NCBI GenBank assembly: GCA_016710685.1
Contig: JADJVC010000002.1
Location: 806,001-870,000, forward strand
Origin: Flavobacteriales bacterium
GTDB taxonomy: Bacteria; Bacteroidota; Bacteroidia; Flavobacteriales_F; PHOS-HE28
Direction: 5' to 3'
Length of the DNA: 64,000 nucleotides
The notes beneath the pieces were generated by a model, which did no database searches, was not told where the DNA came from, and saw only the letters and a program-made list of their open reading frames with translations. Made by a program: the position numbers and the translations under genes. Shown here in pieces: positions 45,230 to 54,328 of this stretch (positions are counted from its first letter, which is position 1; each line of letters starts with the position of its first letter).

Positions 45230-46948
45230 ATGCGACATTTTCTTACCGCGTTTTTCTTCGGCTGTGTGATCAGTGCCAGCGCGCAATGGACCTTCAAAGG
45301 TGATACATCGGCTACTTGGGAACAGGCCATAGCGCGCTTCGGCGAACTGGCGGAAATGCACCGCGGCGCCAAACTGGAACAGATCGGCCAGGATGATGAT
45401 GGCCATCCCATCCACCTTTTCATCATCAGTGACGGCAGCGGCTTTACGCCGGACAGCATCCGCGCTGCGGGGAAGAACATATTGTGGATCACCAACGCGA
45501 TCCATCCCGGCGAACCGGACGGCATAGATGCCAGCCTGATGTTGGCCCAAGCCCTGCTGGAAAGCGACCAGCTCATGGGCTTGGTGGTGAATACCGCCGT
45601 GTGCATCGTTCCTGTGTACAACGTAAGTGGCGCGCTAAACCGGGGGCGCTACAGCAGGGTGAACCAGAACGGCCCCGAGGAATACGGCTTCCGGGGCAAT
45701 GCGAAAAACCTGGACCTCAACCGGGATTTCATGAAAATGGATTCACACAACACGCGCTCGCTAGTGGCGGCATTGACCAGGTGGGATCCGGACGTCTATT
45801 TCGAAACGCATGTGAGCGACGGAGCCGACCACCAGTACATCATGGCCTTGTTGGCCACGCAGAAAGACAAGCTCAGTCCGCCGTTATCGGCCTTCATGGA
45901 AAAGACGCTCGTGCCCGGCATGTATGCTTGGATGGATCGCCGCGACCAATTGATGTGCCCGTATTTTGAGACACGCGGGGGCGTTCCGGAGAGCGGTTTG
46001 AACGGGTTCTACGACAGCCCGCGCTACAGTTCGGGTTTCAATGCGTTGTTCGACCGCATCGGCATCATCAGCGAAACGCATGTTTTGAAACCTTACGCTG
46101 AGCGCGTCAATGCCACCTTCCAACTTTTGCTCGGCACGCTTGATGTAATGAACAGGAAGCCGAAGGAACTCCGCGCCGCGCGTGTCGCCGCGAAGGACAG
46201 CACGGTCGCAACAAAAGGCTTCGGCCTGAACTGGAAATTAGATAGCAGCGTAGTTGAAGAACTTCCGTGGAAAGGCTACGAAGTGCGGCGCGAAACCAGC
46301 GCGGTAACGGGCTTGCCTCGGATCTGCTACGACCGTGACCTGCCCACGGACACCATCGTTCCATGGCGCGATACGTACCGGCCTTCGATCACTGAGACCA
46401 AGCCGAAGGCCTACCTCGTTCCCAAGCAATGGGAAGAAGTAATTGTACGGTTGAAACTCAGCGGCGTGGAAATGGAACCCGTTGTTGCGGACACCACGTT
46501 GCGCGTGGAACAGGACAGCATCGGGGCGTTCAGCACGGTGCCCATGGCCTACGAAAGCCACTATTTGCACAAGGAAATTTCCGTTGAACGAAAGGTGGTG
46601 AAAATGCAAGTCCATGCCGGCGACATGCTCGTTCCCATGGGGAAAACCACGGACCGCTACGTAGTGGAAGCGTTGAGCACCAGGGGCGAGGACGGTTTCT
46701 TCGCTTGGAACTTCTTCGACGGAATTCTTCAACAGAAAGAGTGGTACAACGATTATGTGTTCGAGGATTACGCGGCGCGCTGGCTGCTGCACGATCTGGC
46801 ATTGAAAGAATCGTTCGAGGCCAAACGCACGGCGGAACCGGCTTTCGCCAAGGATGCACAGGCGCAGCTCACGTGGCTTTATCGCCGGTCGCCGTGGATG
46901 GAACCCACCTGGCGGAAGTATCCGGTATTGCGTGTATTGGCGAACTGA
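45230..46948 (+). CDS. M14-family zinc carboxypeptidase-like secreted protein
   Basis: This 572-aa protein has a signal peptide (FLTAFFFGCVISASAQ). The N-terminal ~300 residues are an M14 metallopeptidase domain. Zinc ligands are His92 and Glu95 in NAIHPGEPDG and His194 in YFETHVSDG. NLDLNRDFMK gives the substrate-binding Asn-Arg, and GIISETHVLKPY holds the likely catalytic Glu. The C-terminal ~270 residues form an extra beta-rich domain. It should trim C-terminal residues of peptides outside the cytoplasm. The KirBac gene starts 10 bp after its stop. Confidence 0.92.
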   Translation: MRHFLTAFFFGCVISASAQWTFKGDTSATWEQAIARFGELAEMHRGAKLEQIGQDDDGHPIHLFIISDGSGFTPDSIRAAGKNILWITNAIHPGEPDGIDASLMLAQALLESDQLMGLVVNTAVCIVPVYNVSGALNRGRYSRVNQNGPEEYGFRGNAKNLDLNRDFMKMDSHNTRSLVAALTRWDPDVYFETHVSDGADHQYIMALLATQKDKLSPPLSAFMEKTLVPGMYAWMDRRDQLMCPYFETRGGVPESGLNGFYDSPRYSSGFNALFDRIGIISETHVLKPYAERVNATFQLLLGTLDVMNRKPKELRAARVAAKDSTVATKGFGLNWKLDSSVVEELPWKGYEVRRETSAVTGLPRICYDRDLPTDTIVPWRDTYRPSITETKPKAYLVPKQWEEVIVRLKLSGVEMEPVVADTTLRVEQDSIGAFSTVPMAYESHYLHKEISVERKVVKMQVHAGDMLVPMGKTTDRYVVEALSTRGEDGFFAWNFFDGILQQKEWYNDYVFEDYAARWLLHDLALKESFEAKRTAEPAFAKDAQAQLTWLYRRSPWMEPTWRKYPVLRVLAN

Positions 46949-46957
46949 TCACTTCCC

Positions 46958-47932
46958 ATGGCCAAGCAATTTCATTTTCGTAACGACAGAAACCGGACGG
47001 AAGATCCGGGAATCGGCACCAGTTTTGAAAAGCCGCTGGACCGCATTCTGGGGAAAGACGGCAAGTTCTTGGTGGAGCGCAGTTCTGCGATCTCCTTGAA
47101 AGACGGCTTCACAGCCTTGACCACCATGGGGCCGGGCCGATTGTTGGTCACCATTTTCCTTGGCTACTTCGTGTTGAACCTCTTGTTCGCCGGACTCTAC
47201 ATGCTTGTAGGTGTTGAGCAGATCGGCAATGCCGACCTCAGCTCGCGGGGCGGGAAATGGATGACGGCCATGGGCATGAGCTTGGAAACTCTCACAACGG
47301 TAGGCTACGGATCACTCTATCCGACAAGTCCGCTCACATGGGCCGTGGCCGGTGTTGAAGGCGTGTTCGGCATCCTGGGATTCTCGCTTATCGGCGCTGT
47401 GATCTTTGCACGCTTCGCCCGGCCCACGGCACGATTAGCACACAGCGACGTGGCGCTGATCGCACCGTATAAGGAAGGGTGGAGCATACAAATGCGCCTT
47501 GCTAACCGCCGGGCCACGCTCTTGTCGCAAGTTGAAGCCAGCGTGATGTTGGTGCTTGCGGATAAGGACGGAGAGGCTGAAAAGCTGAATTACTTCAACC
47601 TGCCTTTGCAGATGGACCGCGTGAACTACCTGCCCTTGTCTTGGACGTTGGTGCATCCGCTGGACGCGGACAGCCCCTTGGCCGGCATGGAGGAAGCCGA
47701 CCTGCACGAACGCCGCGCCGAAATGATCCTTACAGTAAAAGGCATCGACGAAGTATACATGCAGCAAGTCATCGCACGCATGTCTTACCGCTATGACGAG
47801 CTGGTTTGGGGTGGGCGCTTCATTCGAGCGTTCTCCGCCAAGGACGGCACCATGCACTTGGACCTGGACAAGATCGGCGCACACGATAAGATCGAAGGGC
47901 CACTACGTTTGCCGGGCCCTACGGGATCGTGA
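46958..47932 (+). CDS. Inward-rectifier-type potassium channel (KirBac)
   Basis: This 324-aa protein has an N-terminal slide helix region and TM1 (LLVTIFLGYFVLNLLFAGLYML). A pore loop with the K+ filter TVGYG at residues 114-118 follows, then TM2 (GVEGVFGILGFSLIGAVIFARFARP). The large cytoplasmic immunoglobulin-like domain of Kir channels continues from about residue 150 (SDVALIAPYKEGWSIQMRLANRR, ILTVKGIDE, RMSYRYDELVWGGRF). It conducts K+ across the inner membrane. Its stop overlaps the open frame of the next gene. Confidence 0.95.
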   Translation: MAKQFHFRNDRNRTEDPGIGTSFEKPLDRILGKDGKFLVERSSAISLKDGFTALTTMGPGRLLVTIFLGYFVLNLLFAGLYMLVGVEQIGNADLSSRGGKWMTAMGMSLETLTTVGYGSLYPTSPLTWAVAGVEGVFGILGFSLIGAVIFARFARPTARLAHSDVALIAPYKEGWSIQMRLANRRATLLSQVEASVMLVLADKDGEAEKLNYFNLPLQMDRVNYLPLSWTLVHPLDADSPLAGMEEADLHERRAEMILTVKGIDEVYMQQVIARMSYRYDELVWGGRFIRAFSAKDGTMHLDLDKIGAHDKIEGPLRLPGPTGS

Positions 47933-48009
47933 ACGTCTGTGATTGCATAGCGGGCAGATCTGATCTTAACCCATCTTCGCAGGCTCAAACAATCATTCCG
48001 GCACACACC

Positions 48010-48552
48010 ATGGAACTCTACGACATCGGCATCGGCGCACGCGTAAAACATCCGAGCCTTGGCATCGGTGTTATCTATCAAATTGATGCGCACTCCATCC
48101 ACATCTTCTTCCGCGAGCACGGCGAAAAGCCCATCGCGCGCTCGTTTGAAGACTTGGTTGTGATCGCCCCCGGCGTGGAGATCGCTCCAGCGGAACTTGA
48201 TTTGGAAAGCGTGAAAGATGCACTGCGTGAAGTGCTGGACGAGGACAATAGCCTGAAGAAACCGATACAATTAGCGCGCCGCTGGCAAAAAGGTGTACTC
48301 GAAATGCGCTCCGCCGATCCATCGCTAAAAAGCAAAGAAGTACCCATCGAAGATTTCTTCCACAAGATCGTAATGATGCGCGATCGCTTTCGTGTGCTGG
48401 AGCAAAAAGTTAACGCGCACCCCGGCCTGACCGAACAGGACAAAGTGGAGATGCAGCAGTACATAACGCGGTGCTACGGCAGCCTCACCACGTTCAACAT
48501 TCTCTTCGATGACAAGGAGGATAATTTTGTTGGGCAGAAGGGGGAGGGGTAG
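48010..48552 (+). CDS. Hypothetical protein with SH3-like N terminus
   Basis: This 180-aa cytoplasmic protein starts at the ATG at 48010 (MELYDIGIGARVKHPSLGIG); the frame is open from 47929. Residues 1-50 look like a small SH3/Tudor-type barrel (VKHPSLGIGVIYQI) of the kind seen at the ends of helicases. The rest is helical, with an ILFDDKEDNFVGQ tail. The function is unknown. It is probably cotranscribed with the channel gene. Confidence 0.7.
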   Translation: MELYDIGIGARVKHPSLGIGVIYQIDAHSIHIFFREHGEKPIARSFEDLVVIAPGVEIAPAELDLESVKDALREVLDEDNSLKKPIQLARRWQKGVLEMRSADPSLKSKEVPIEDFFHKIVMMRDRFRVLEQKVNAHPGLTEQDKVEMQQYITRCYGSLTTFNILFDDKEDNFVGQKGEG

Positions 48553-48554
48553 GT

Positions 48555-48780
48555 GCAGTTGGCAGTGGCAGTTGGCAGTGGCAGCGGCAGTTGGCAGGGG
48601 CAGTCGGAAGTGGCAGTAACGTTGAGATACTACGGAGCCTTATCCAGTCTCCGAACTTGCGACTCCCGGCTCAAGACTCCCGACTCAAGACTCCCGACTC
48701 AAGACTCAAGAACAAACTGCATTTCTCCGTGCCTTTGTGCCTCCGTGCCTCTGTTTGCCCTGAGCGAAGTCGAAGGGTGG
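48555..48780. repeat. Intergenic tandem repeats
   Basis: Three kinds of repeats lie here. GGCAGTTGGCAGTG-type units occupy 48555-48620, three 14-bp units GACTCCC(G/A)GCTCAA-like occupy 48661-48702, and GTGCCTCCGTGCCT units lie near 48730-48750. A palindrome-like CCCTGAGCGAAGTCGAAGGG lies at 48758-48777. The 14-mer also occurs at 38166-38179. No gene is supported in this stretch. Confidence 0.7.
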
Positions 48781-48802
48781 TGAACAACTCTCCATCCTCT
48801 TA

Positions 48803-48833
48803 TTTGCAAACCCCGCAAAGATCCTTACCTTCG
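48803..48833 (+). promoter_or_regulatory. Bacteroidota-type promoter before ncRNA
   Basis: TTTG at 48803-48806 and TACCTTCG at 48826-48833 are separated by exactly 19 bases, as in TTTG-N19-TAnnTTTG promoters. Transcription should start about 48838-48841. Confidence 0.65.
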
Positions 48834-48839
48834 TTCCGT

Positions 48840-49071
48840 GCATACGTTCTTTCTCAGCATAGCGCTGATCAAACTGACAGCCTACGCAGGCCAAAGGTTC
48901 TCAAAACCAACATTTCTACCTCAGGGTGTGAAGATCCAAAGGGCAAGGGCGGGCCTCGCCACCTTCGGGTGGTCTCCTTCGGGAACGTCGAGGATTACCG
49001 ACCCCTTTCTGTCCCACCCGCTCATGTGATCCATGGGTTTTTTGAACTCCGGCCCTGCGTGGGCTTTTTTT
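48840..49071 (+). ncRNA. Structured RNA with paired ends, 6S-like fold
   Basis: The RNA follows a good promoter. CCTACGCAGGCC (48881-48892) pairs with GGCCCTGCGTGGG (49051-49063) through 12 pairs and one bulge, and a T run follows at once, so the closing stem doubles as the terminator. Inside, GGTTC and AAAACC (48896-48908) pair with GGTTTT and GAACTC (49036-49049), GGGTG with CACCC, and CCTCG with CGAGG, making one long irregular hairpin. Its apical part holds CCACC-TTCG-GGTGG. Long hairpins with central bubbles are typical of 6S RNA, but I cannot confirm the family. The RNA ends about 25 bp before queE, so a leader role is the alternative. Confidence 0.5.
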
Positions 49072-49097
49072 GTGCCCACTTTTCTCAACTTGCACAC

Positions 49098-49727
49098 GTG
49101 AACACACGCTCAAAACCCGCCAAAGTCGGGACATTACTTCCTGTGATGGAAGCCTTCCACACCATCCAAGGTGAAGGTGCTTTCACGGGCCAGGCCGCGT
49201 ACTTCATACGGCTGGGCGGCTGCGACGTGGGCTGTACCTGGTGCGACGTAAAAGACAGCTGGGACATGGATGCACATCCGAAATACAGTGTGGCTGCTAT
49301 TGTGGCCGAGGCCTTGAAGCACCCGGCACGCATCGCAGTGGTTACCGGCGGAGAACCCTTGATACACGACCTTGGCCCTTTGACGAAAGCATTGCGCGAT
49401 GCGGGTTTCCGCACGCACATCGAGACCAGCGGCACTTCGCCGCTCAGCGGGGCTTGGCACCATATCTGCTTCAGTCCGAAAAAATTCAAGGAACCCGTTG
49501 CCGGTTTCCATTTGTTGGCACACGAATTGAAAGTGGTGGTATTCAACAAACACGACCTGCACTGGGCTGAAGGGCATGCGGCGAAGACCGGCCCGAATTG
49601 CACCTTGTACCTGCAACCCGAATGGAGCAAACGCGAAGCCATGATCCCCTTGGTCACCGCCTACGTGATGACGCATCCGCGTTGGCGGGTTTCGCTGCAA
49701 ACACACAAGTATTTGAACATTCCATGA
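49098..49727 (+). CDS. queE: 7-carboxy-7-deazaguanine synthase QueE
   Basis: This 209-aa radical SAM enzyme starts at GTG 49098. It converts 6-carboxytetrahydropterin to 7-carboxy-7-deazaguanine in queuosine synthesis. Substrate motif MEAFHTIQGEG comes before the cluster ligands Cys42, Cys46 and Cys49 (CDVGCTWC, the Cx3Cx2C pattern). VVTGGEPLIHDL is the SAM-binding GGEP region, and ETSGT is also typical. The frame is open from 48591, but everything before 49098 is intergenic repeat and RNA. Its stop overlaps the next gene's start. Confidence 0.95.
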   Translation: MNTRSKPAKVGTLLPVMEAFHTIQGEGAFTGQAAYFIRLGGCDVGCTWCDVKDSWDMDAHPKYSVAAIVAEALKHPARIAVVTGGEPLIHDLGPLTKALRDAGFRTHIETSGTSPLSGAWHHICFSPKKFKEPVAGFHLLAHELKVVVFNKHDLHWAEGHAAKTGPNCTLYLQPEWSKREAMIPLVTAYVMTHPRWRVSLQTHKYLNIP

Positions 49728-51765
49728 TGAAGTTGTCAGGTTCCCCCGCCAAAGCGCTCTGGCAACGGCGGGTTGTCGGTTGTCAGTTGTCAGGCGGCGT
49801 TGTGTTGCGACGTGCGTCTTGGTTTTTTCGGGTACTTGGGCTGGCTGCCTACTGCGCCTGCCTACTGCCAGCTGCTCAGGCGCAGTCGGCGAAGTTCACT
49901 ATCGAGAACAAGCGCGCCATCAAGTTTTACGAAAGCGGCGCGGAGTGCATGCGGTTGCAGAATTGGTCCTGCGCGGAAAGTCAATTGAGCAAGGCTGCGG
50001 AAGAAGACCCGAAGTTCATAGAGCCGCGCATTTACCTCGGTGAGATGTATGAGCAACGCGACATGCCGAAGGAAGCCCGGGCGGTCTACGAGGAAGTCGT
50101 GGCCATCAACCCGAAGTTCTTCCCACCGGCAGCCCTGCACCTTGCCGATCTCGAAAGTGCCGCCGGCGATTACGCCGCCGCACGTGCCCACTACGCCATG
50201 GCCAAGGAAATGGACACGGACCCACAACGCAGGAAACGGGCTGCGCTCGGCATGGCTACTTGTGATTTCGCGGCTGAAGCCATTCAACATCCCGTGCCGT
50301 ATGACCCGATCAATCTCGGTCCCGGGGTGAACACGGCGGATGCCGAGTACTTCCCCTGTGTCACTGCGGACGATAGCACATTGATGTTCACCCGCTTGGT
50401 GAAGGACGTTACTTCGCAATACGGCAAGCAAGAAGACTTTTACGTCAGCCATAAAATGCGCGACGGCAGTTGGGGCACGGCCAAGCCCATCACAAGCGTA
50501 AACACCACGGACAACGAAGGCGCTGGCACCCTCACGCCGGACGGACGCTTCATCGTCTTTACCAAATGCGCGGGCATCGATGGCACTTACGGCAAAGGCG
50601 TGAAGGGCATGGGCAGTTGCGATCTGTTCATCAGCCGCCGCATTGGCGACCGTTGGACAAAGCCGGAAAATCTGGGTCCGCCGGTGAACACGCGCGATTG
50701 GGAAAGCCAGCCCAGCATGGGCAGCGACGGGCGCACGCTTTATTTTATTCGGGCTTCCAAGGCACCGGATGGCGTAAAGGGCATGGACATCTACGTCACC
50801 AAAATGGGTGATGACGGTGCATTCAGCAAGCCAGAGCGCTTGGGCGATAACGTGAACACAGCGGGACAGGAGCAAAGCGTGCAGATCCATCCCGACGGCA
50901 AAACCTTGTATTTCAGCAGCGACGGATTGCCGGGCATGGGTGGCGCGGACATCTTCGTGAGCCGTATGCAGCCCGATGGTTCATGGGGCAACGCGATGAA
51001 CCTGGGCTACCCCATCAACAGCGGGGGTGAAGACAATAGCGTACTTGTTGGGCCCGATGGACAACTAGCCTACATCGGCAGCGACAGGCCAGGCGGCCAA
51101 GGCGATCTGGACCTTTATCGCTTCGAGCTGCCAGAAGCCGCGCGGGCCACAGCCGTAGGTTATATCCATGGCAAAGTGACCGACCGCACCACGGGCAAAG
51201 CGGTTGAAGCCGATGTGGAATTGTATGATGTGACTTCAGGTAAATTGGCCACTGCCGCATACAGCGATCCGCAAACTGGTGAGTTCTTGGTATGCCTGCC
51301 GCGCGGCCAAGAGTATGCCTTGAACGCTTCCGCGGAAGGCTATCTCTTCTATTCCAAAAACTACAGCGTTGCACAAAGCGAAGCCACCGGTGCGGACCTT
51401 GACGTGAAGTTGAACCCCATTACGGCAGGCCAAACGATCGAGCTGCGCAACATCTTCTTCGAAACGGCGAGCTTCGACCTGCTACCGAAGAGCACAGTTG
51501 AGTTGGACAACTTGGCCAGAATGCTGGGTGCGAACAAAGACATGCGCATCGAAGTAGGCGGCCACACGGACAATGTGGGCAATGACGCGGCCAACCAGAA
51601 GTTGAGCGAACAGCGCGCGAATGCGGTTCGCGAATTCCTCATTGCAAAAGGCATTGATGGCACGCGTATCGTTGCAAAGGCTACGGCGAAACGAAGCCTA
51701 TCGCCACGAACGAAACCGAGGAAGGCAGGGCGCAAAACCGCCGGACGGAGGTGACTGTGTTGTAG
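49724..51765 (+). CDS. PorE-like TPR/PD40/CRD/OmpA protein (frameshift)
   Basis: The ~680-aa product has a signal peptide (VLGLAAYCACLLPAAQAQ), then TPR repeats (residues about 60-170). PD40 beta-propeller blades follow (DGRFIVFTKC, DGRTLYFIRA, DGKTLYFSSDG), then a carboxypeptidase-regulatory-like domain (GYIHGKVTDRTTGKAVEADV). The C-terminal OmpA domain (NIFFETASFDLLPKS, GHTDNVGNDAANQKLSEQRA) binds peptidoglycan. This order matches PorE, a T9SS periplasmic component, and related Bacteroidota proteins. The given frame goes wrong after RIVAKA. Adding one G at 51679-51680 restores RIVAKGYGETKPIATNE and a stop at 51763-51765. Confidence 0.85.
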
Positions 51766-51784
51766 AGGTAACGAACTTAGCACC

Positions 51785-52435
51785 ATGAAAGTGAAGATCC
51801 GGTCCGACGTGGTATGCCCATATTGCTACATCGGTAAGCGCGAGTTCGAAAATGCGCTGGCGCGGTTTCCGCATAAGGACGAAGTGGAGGTGGAGTGGAA
51901 GAGCTTCGAGCTGGACCGTGAAGCGCCAGTGCGTGTGCCAGAGGATACGTATGATCGCTTAGCGAAGAAATATGGTCGCACGCGAGAGCAAGCCAAGGAA
52001 ATGGTGGCCGGCGTTGTGGAGCGTGCCCGCACGGTCGGTTTGCATTTCGACATGGAACATGCGGTGAACGGAAACTCCCTGGACGCGCATCGTTTGTTAC
52101 ACTTTGCTAAAGCGAAGGGCAAAGCAGATGCGGTGAAAGAGCGTTTGTTCAAGGCCCATTTCGTGCTGGCCGAACACATCGGGGACCGTGAAGTTTTGAA
52201 GCGCATCGCAACGGAAGTGGGCCTGGACGGCGCGGAAGTAGAGGAGATGCTTGCCGGAAAAACCTTCACCGAGGCAGTGCATGCGGATGAATACGAGGCG
52301 CAACAAATAGGGGTGCGCGGCGTGCCGTTCTTTGTGCTGGACGACCGGTATGCGGTGAACGGTGCGCAAGCGAGCGAGCACTTTCTTGGTGCGCTTCAGC
52401 AGGCTTGGGACACGCGGGGAGCGGAGCTGGTCTAA
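51785..52435 (+). CDS. DsbA-family FrnE-like oxidoreductase
   Basis: This 216-aa thioredoxin-fold protein has the active site Cys11-Pro-Tyr-Cys14 (SDVVCPYCYIGKREFE), typical of the FrnE/2-hydroxychromene isomerase-like DsbA clade. NSLDAHRLLHFAKAKGK is the helical insertion motif and GVRGVPFFVLDDRYAVNGAQ contains the cis-Pro loop. No signal peptide is present, so it is cytoplasmic. It is likely a disulfide oxidoreductase in stress defence. Confidence 0.93.
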   Translation: MKVKIRSDVVCPYCYIGKREFENALARFPHKDEVEVEWKSFELDREAPVRVPEDTYDRLAKKYGRTREQAKEMVAGVVERARTVGLHFDMEHAVNGNSLDAHRLLHFAKAKGKADAVKERLFKAHFVLAEHIGDREVLKRIATEVGLDGAEVEEMLAGKTFTEAVHADEYEAQQIGVRGVPFFVLDDRYAVNGAQASEHFLGALQQAWDTRGAELV

Positions 52436-52758
52436 TTCGAAACGAGCTTCAGCCCGGCGATGCTGGCGATCAATGTAAAAAGGAAGAACAGCCGCCAGAA
52501 CTCGGCGGGTTCTTTGAAGAGGACAATGCCCACGAGCACAGTGCCGATCGCGCCCACGCCGGTCCACACGGCATAAGCTGTGCCCAAGGGCAGAGTTTGC
52601 GAGGCGCGGTAGAGCAAGTACATGCTGGCGACAAGACAAACCGCGAACCCGGCCCACCAGAAAAGTGCCGTATTGCCGGAGGATTCCTTCACTTTGCCGA
52701 GGCAGGTAGTAAAGCCTACTTCAAAAAGGCCACCGATGAATAGCATGATCCAGTTCAT
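52432..52758 (-). CDS. SMR-family efflux protein (SugE/Gdx-like)
   Basis: This 108-aa protein has four membrane segments. The essential Glu is in IGGLFEVGFTTCLGK near residue 13. GTAYAVWTGVGAIGTVLVGI near 56-75 is the family signature. Gdx/SugE members export guanidinium, and EmrE members export cationic drugs. The EVGFTTCLGK context looks closer to SugE. I start at the ATG at 52758; the frame is open to 52794. It is convergent with the FrnE-like gene, overlapping by 4 bp. Confidence 0.92.
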   Translation of the reverse strand: MNWIMLFIGGLFEVGFTTCLGKVKESSGNTALFWWAGFAVCLVASMYLLYRASQTLPLGTAYAVWTGVGAIGTVLVGIVLFKEPAEFWRLFFLFTLIASIAGLKLVSN

Positions 52759-52777
52759 GGTGCAAAGAAAGTGCAGC

Positions 52778-53350
52778 TCAGAAAAAATGGGCACCTTCTT
52801 CCGGCGGAAAAACGGGCCGCGGCGGCGAGAATTGGCGGTCCATCGTGTACTTCGGTGCTAGCTTGTGTTGGAGAAAGATCGATAAGGTGGCGATGGAGAT
52901 AGCAATTGCAGTTTTGGCCAACGCCCAGCCGTCCACCACCATGTCTTCATAGTGGCTAAGGCCTGATACAAGCCCCACCATTGTGAAGAAGATGAGCCAT
53001 GGGAGCACCTGCAAACGGTAACGTGCCAGAGCGATGCCTAAGCCAATGGTAGCGAACGGTAGCACCGTGAAAAAGCCGGGTCCATAGAACGAGGGCAGGC
53101 CGGAATCGGCTTGTCCGTGCAACAAGGGCAGGAGCACATTTGCAGCGATGGCCGCAAGTAGGGCAGTGTGCTCGGTGCGGTAGTGTTGGCGCGCCGCCAG
53201 CGGAGGCGTCCAGCGCACTGCATCGGCTAATTTTTTGCCGGCAAGATCCGGTTGCTCCAGGCACATTTCGTCATATACATGTTGTCGGTCGTAGCCCAGA
53301 TCGATCTTTGCCGCCACGGCCGCGTGGACGTCTTTTTTGCGCATACCCAA
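52778..53350 (-). CDS. Membrane protein of unknown function
   Basis: This 190-aa protein has an N-terminal soluble part with DLGYDRQHVYDEM and four membrane segments from about residue 63 (LLAAIAANVLLPLL, PFATIGLGIALARY, LPWLIFFTMVGLVSG, TAIAISIATLSIFL). It ends in a Pro-rich tail. I do not recognise the family. The start can be the ATG at 53350 or 53344. It lies 20 bp upstream of the SMR gene on the same strand. Confidence 0.75.
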   Translation of the reverse strand: MGMRKKDVHAAVAAKIDLGYDRQHVYDEMCLEQPDLAGKKLADAVRWTPPLAARQHYRTEHTALLAAIAANVLLPLLHGQADSGLPSFYGPGFFTVLPFATIGLGIALARYRLQVLPWLIFFTMVGLVSGLSHYEDMVVDGWALAKTAIAISIATLSIFLQHKLAPKYTMDRQFSPPRPVFPPEEGAHFF

Positions 53351-53427
53351 AATTACGCTGGTGCGTAGTTCTAAAAGCCACCGCCCATGTAGTGAACCGA
53401 CCGTTCAGAATTTTGTTCCACGGAAGA

Positions 53428-53883
53428 ATGGAATTGCCCAAAGACTACAAGCGCGACGGCAGGGCGCCGGTGCCGGTTGATCCGCGCATAAGTGCGGTGA
53501 TGAGCCGGATCCGCAGCAAGAACACCGGACCGGAGATGGCCATGCGCGCGGCATTGGGCGCTTCGGGCATCCGGGGCTACCGTTTGCAGTACACAAAAGC
53601 ACCGGGCAAGCCGGACATCGCCTTTGTTGGTCGAAAAGTGGCTGTGTTCGTTCATGGCTGCTTCTGGCACGGTTGCCCGAATTGCCAGCCCCGCAGGCCC
53701 AAAACACACAAGAAGTTTTGGGCGGAAAAGCTCGACCGCAACGCGGCCCGTGACAAGCGCAACGTCCGCGCGCTCCGAAGGGCCGGGTGGCGCGTGATCA
53801 CCGTGTGGGATTGCCGGTTGAAGAAGAACACCGAAACCCAAGTAAGGCGCGTACATAAAGCGTTGGGTCAGCCCCGCCGATGA
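53428..53883 (+). CDS. vsr: Very short patch repair endonuclease Vsr
   Basis: The 151-aa protein starts at the ATG at 53428; the frame is open from 53140. It has SRIRSKNTGPEMAMR near residue 27 and YRLQYTKAPGKPDIAFVGRKVAVFVHGCFWHGCP, with the catalytic Asp and the zinc Cys/His site. A C-terminal GWRVITVWDCRLKK completes it. Vsr nicks T:G mismatches arising from 5-methylcytosine deamination and usually sits beside its cytosine methyltransferase. No methyltransferase gene is in the window, so this copy is an orphan. Confidence 0.95.
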   Translation: MELPKDYKRDGRAPVPVDPRISAVMSRIRSKNTGPEMAMRAALGASGIRGYRLQYTKAPGKPDIAFVGRKVAVFVHGCFWHGCPNCQPRRPKTHKKFWAEKLDRNAARDKRNVRALRRAGWRVITVWDCRLKKNTETQVRRVHKALGQPRR

Positions 53884-53939
53884 AGATAATTGGAAGCCTT
53901 CGTGCCCTTAGCGTACTTCGTGGTACTTCAACTTCAAGC

Positions 53940-54287
53940 TCACTTCTTCTTCCCGAAGATCCGATTGAAAAACCGCTTTTCGAACGCCCAGAAAAAAGCA
54001 AATTGGCCAAACAAGGCCCCATAAACCAACAGGATCAAGTTGTAGACCGGGAGGATCAGGATGTAGTAGAGAACCGAGAACAGCACGGGTTGGTCCCCCT
54101 CCGTTGTAAAGAAAGCCACCACTGGGCGCTTCAGGAACATCACCGTGAAGCCGGTGCAGGCGAAGACCAGCAGGATCACCAAGGCGCGGCCTGTGCGCAC
54201 GCCCCAATGTGCCGCCAAGCGCTGTAACCAGCTTTTCTGTTCAGCCGTAGGGTCCGTTTGCATCGGTGCGAAGATGGGCATCGTCAA
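53940..54287 (-). CDS. DUF6787-like small membrane protein
   Basis: This 115-aa protein has two membrane segments (ALVILLVFACTGFTVMFL and VLYYILILPVYNLILLVYGALFG) joined by FLKRPVVAFFTTEGDQP. It ends in FFNRIFGKKK. The pattern fits the DUF6787 family common in Flavobacteriales. The function is unknown. It is on the same strand as, and 41 bp downstream of, the lipoprotein gene. Confidence 0.8.
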   Translation of the reverse strand: MTMPIFAPMQTDPTAEQKSWLQRLAAHWGVRTGRALVILLVFACTGFTVMFLKRPVVAFFTTEGDQPVLFSVLYYILILPVYNLILLVYGALFGQFAFFWAFEKRFFNRIFGKKK

Positions 54288-54328
54288 GCGCGCAGCCCAA
54301 CATCAGCCGGAAAATACCGCGATCGGTA

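Noticed and set aside
48661..48702. CRISPR-like array
   Set aside because: The units are 14 bp, directly adjacent and without spacers, and no cas genes are present.
48896..49063. preQ1 riboswitch before queE
   Set aside because: The A-rich tail and C-rich pseudoknot of the known preQ1 classes are absent, and the RNA is far larger. A different leader cannot be excluded.
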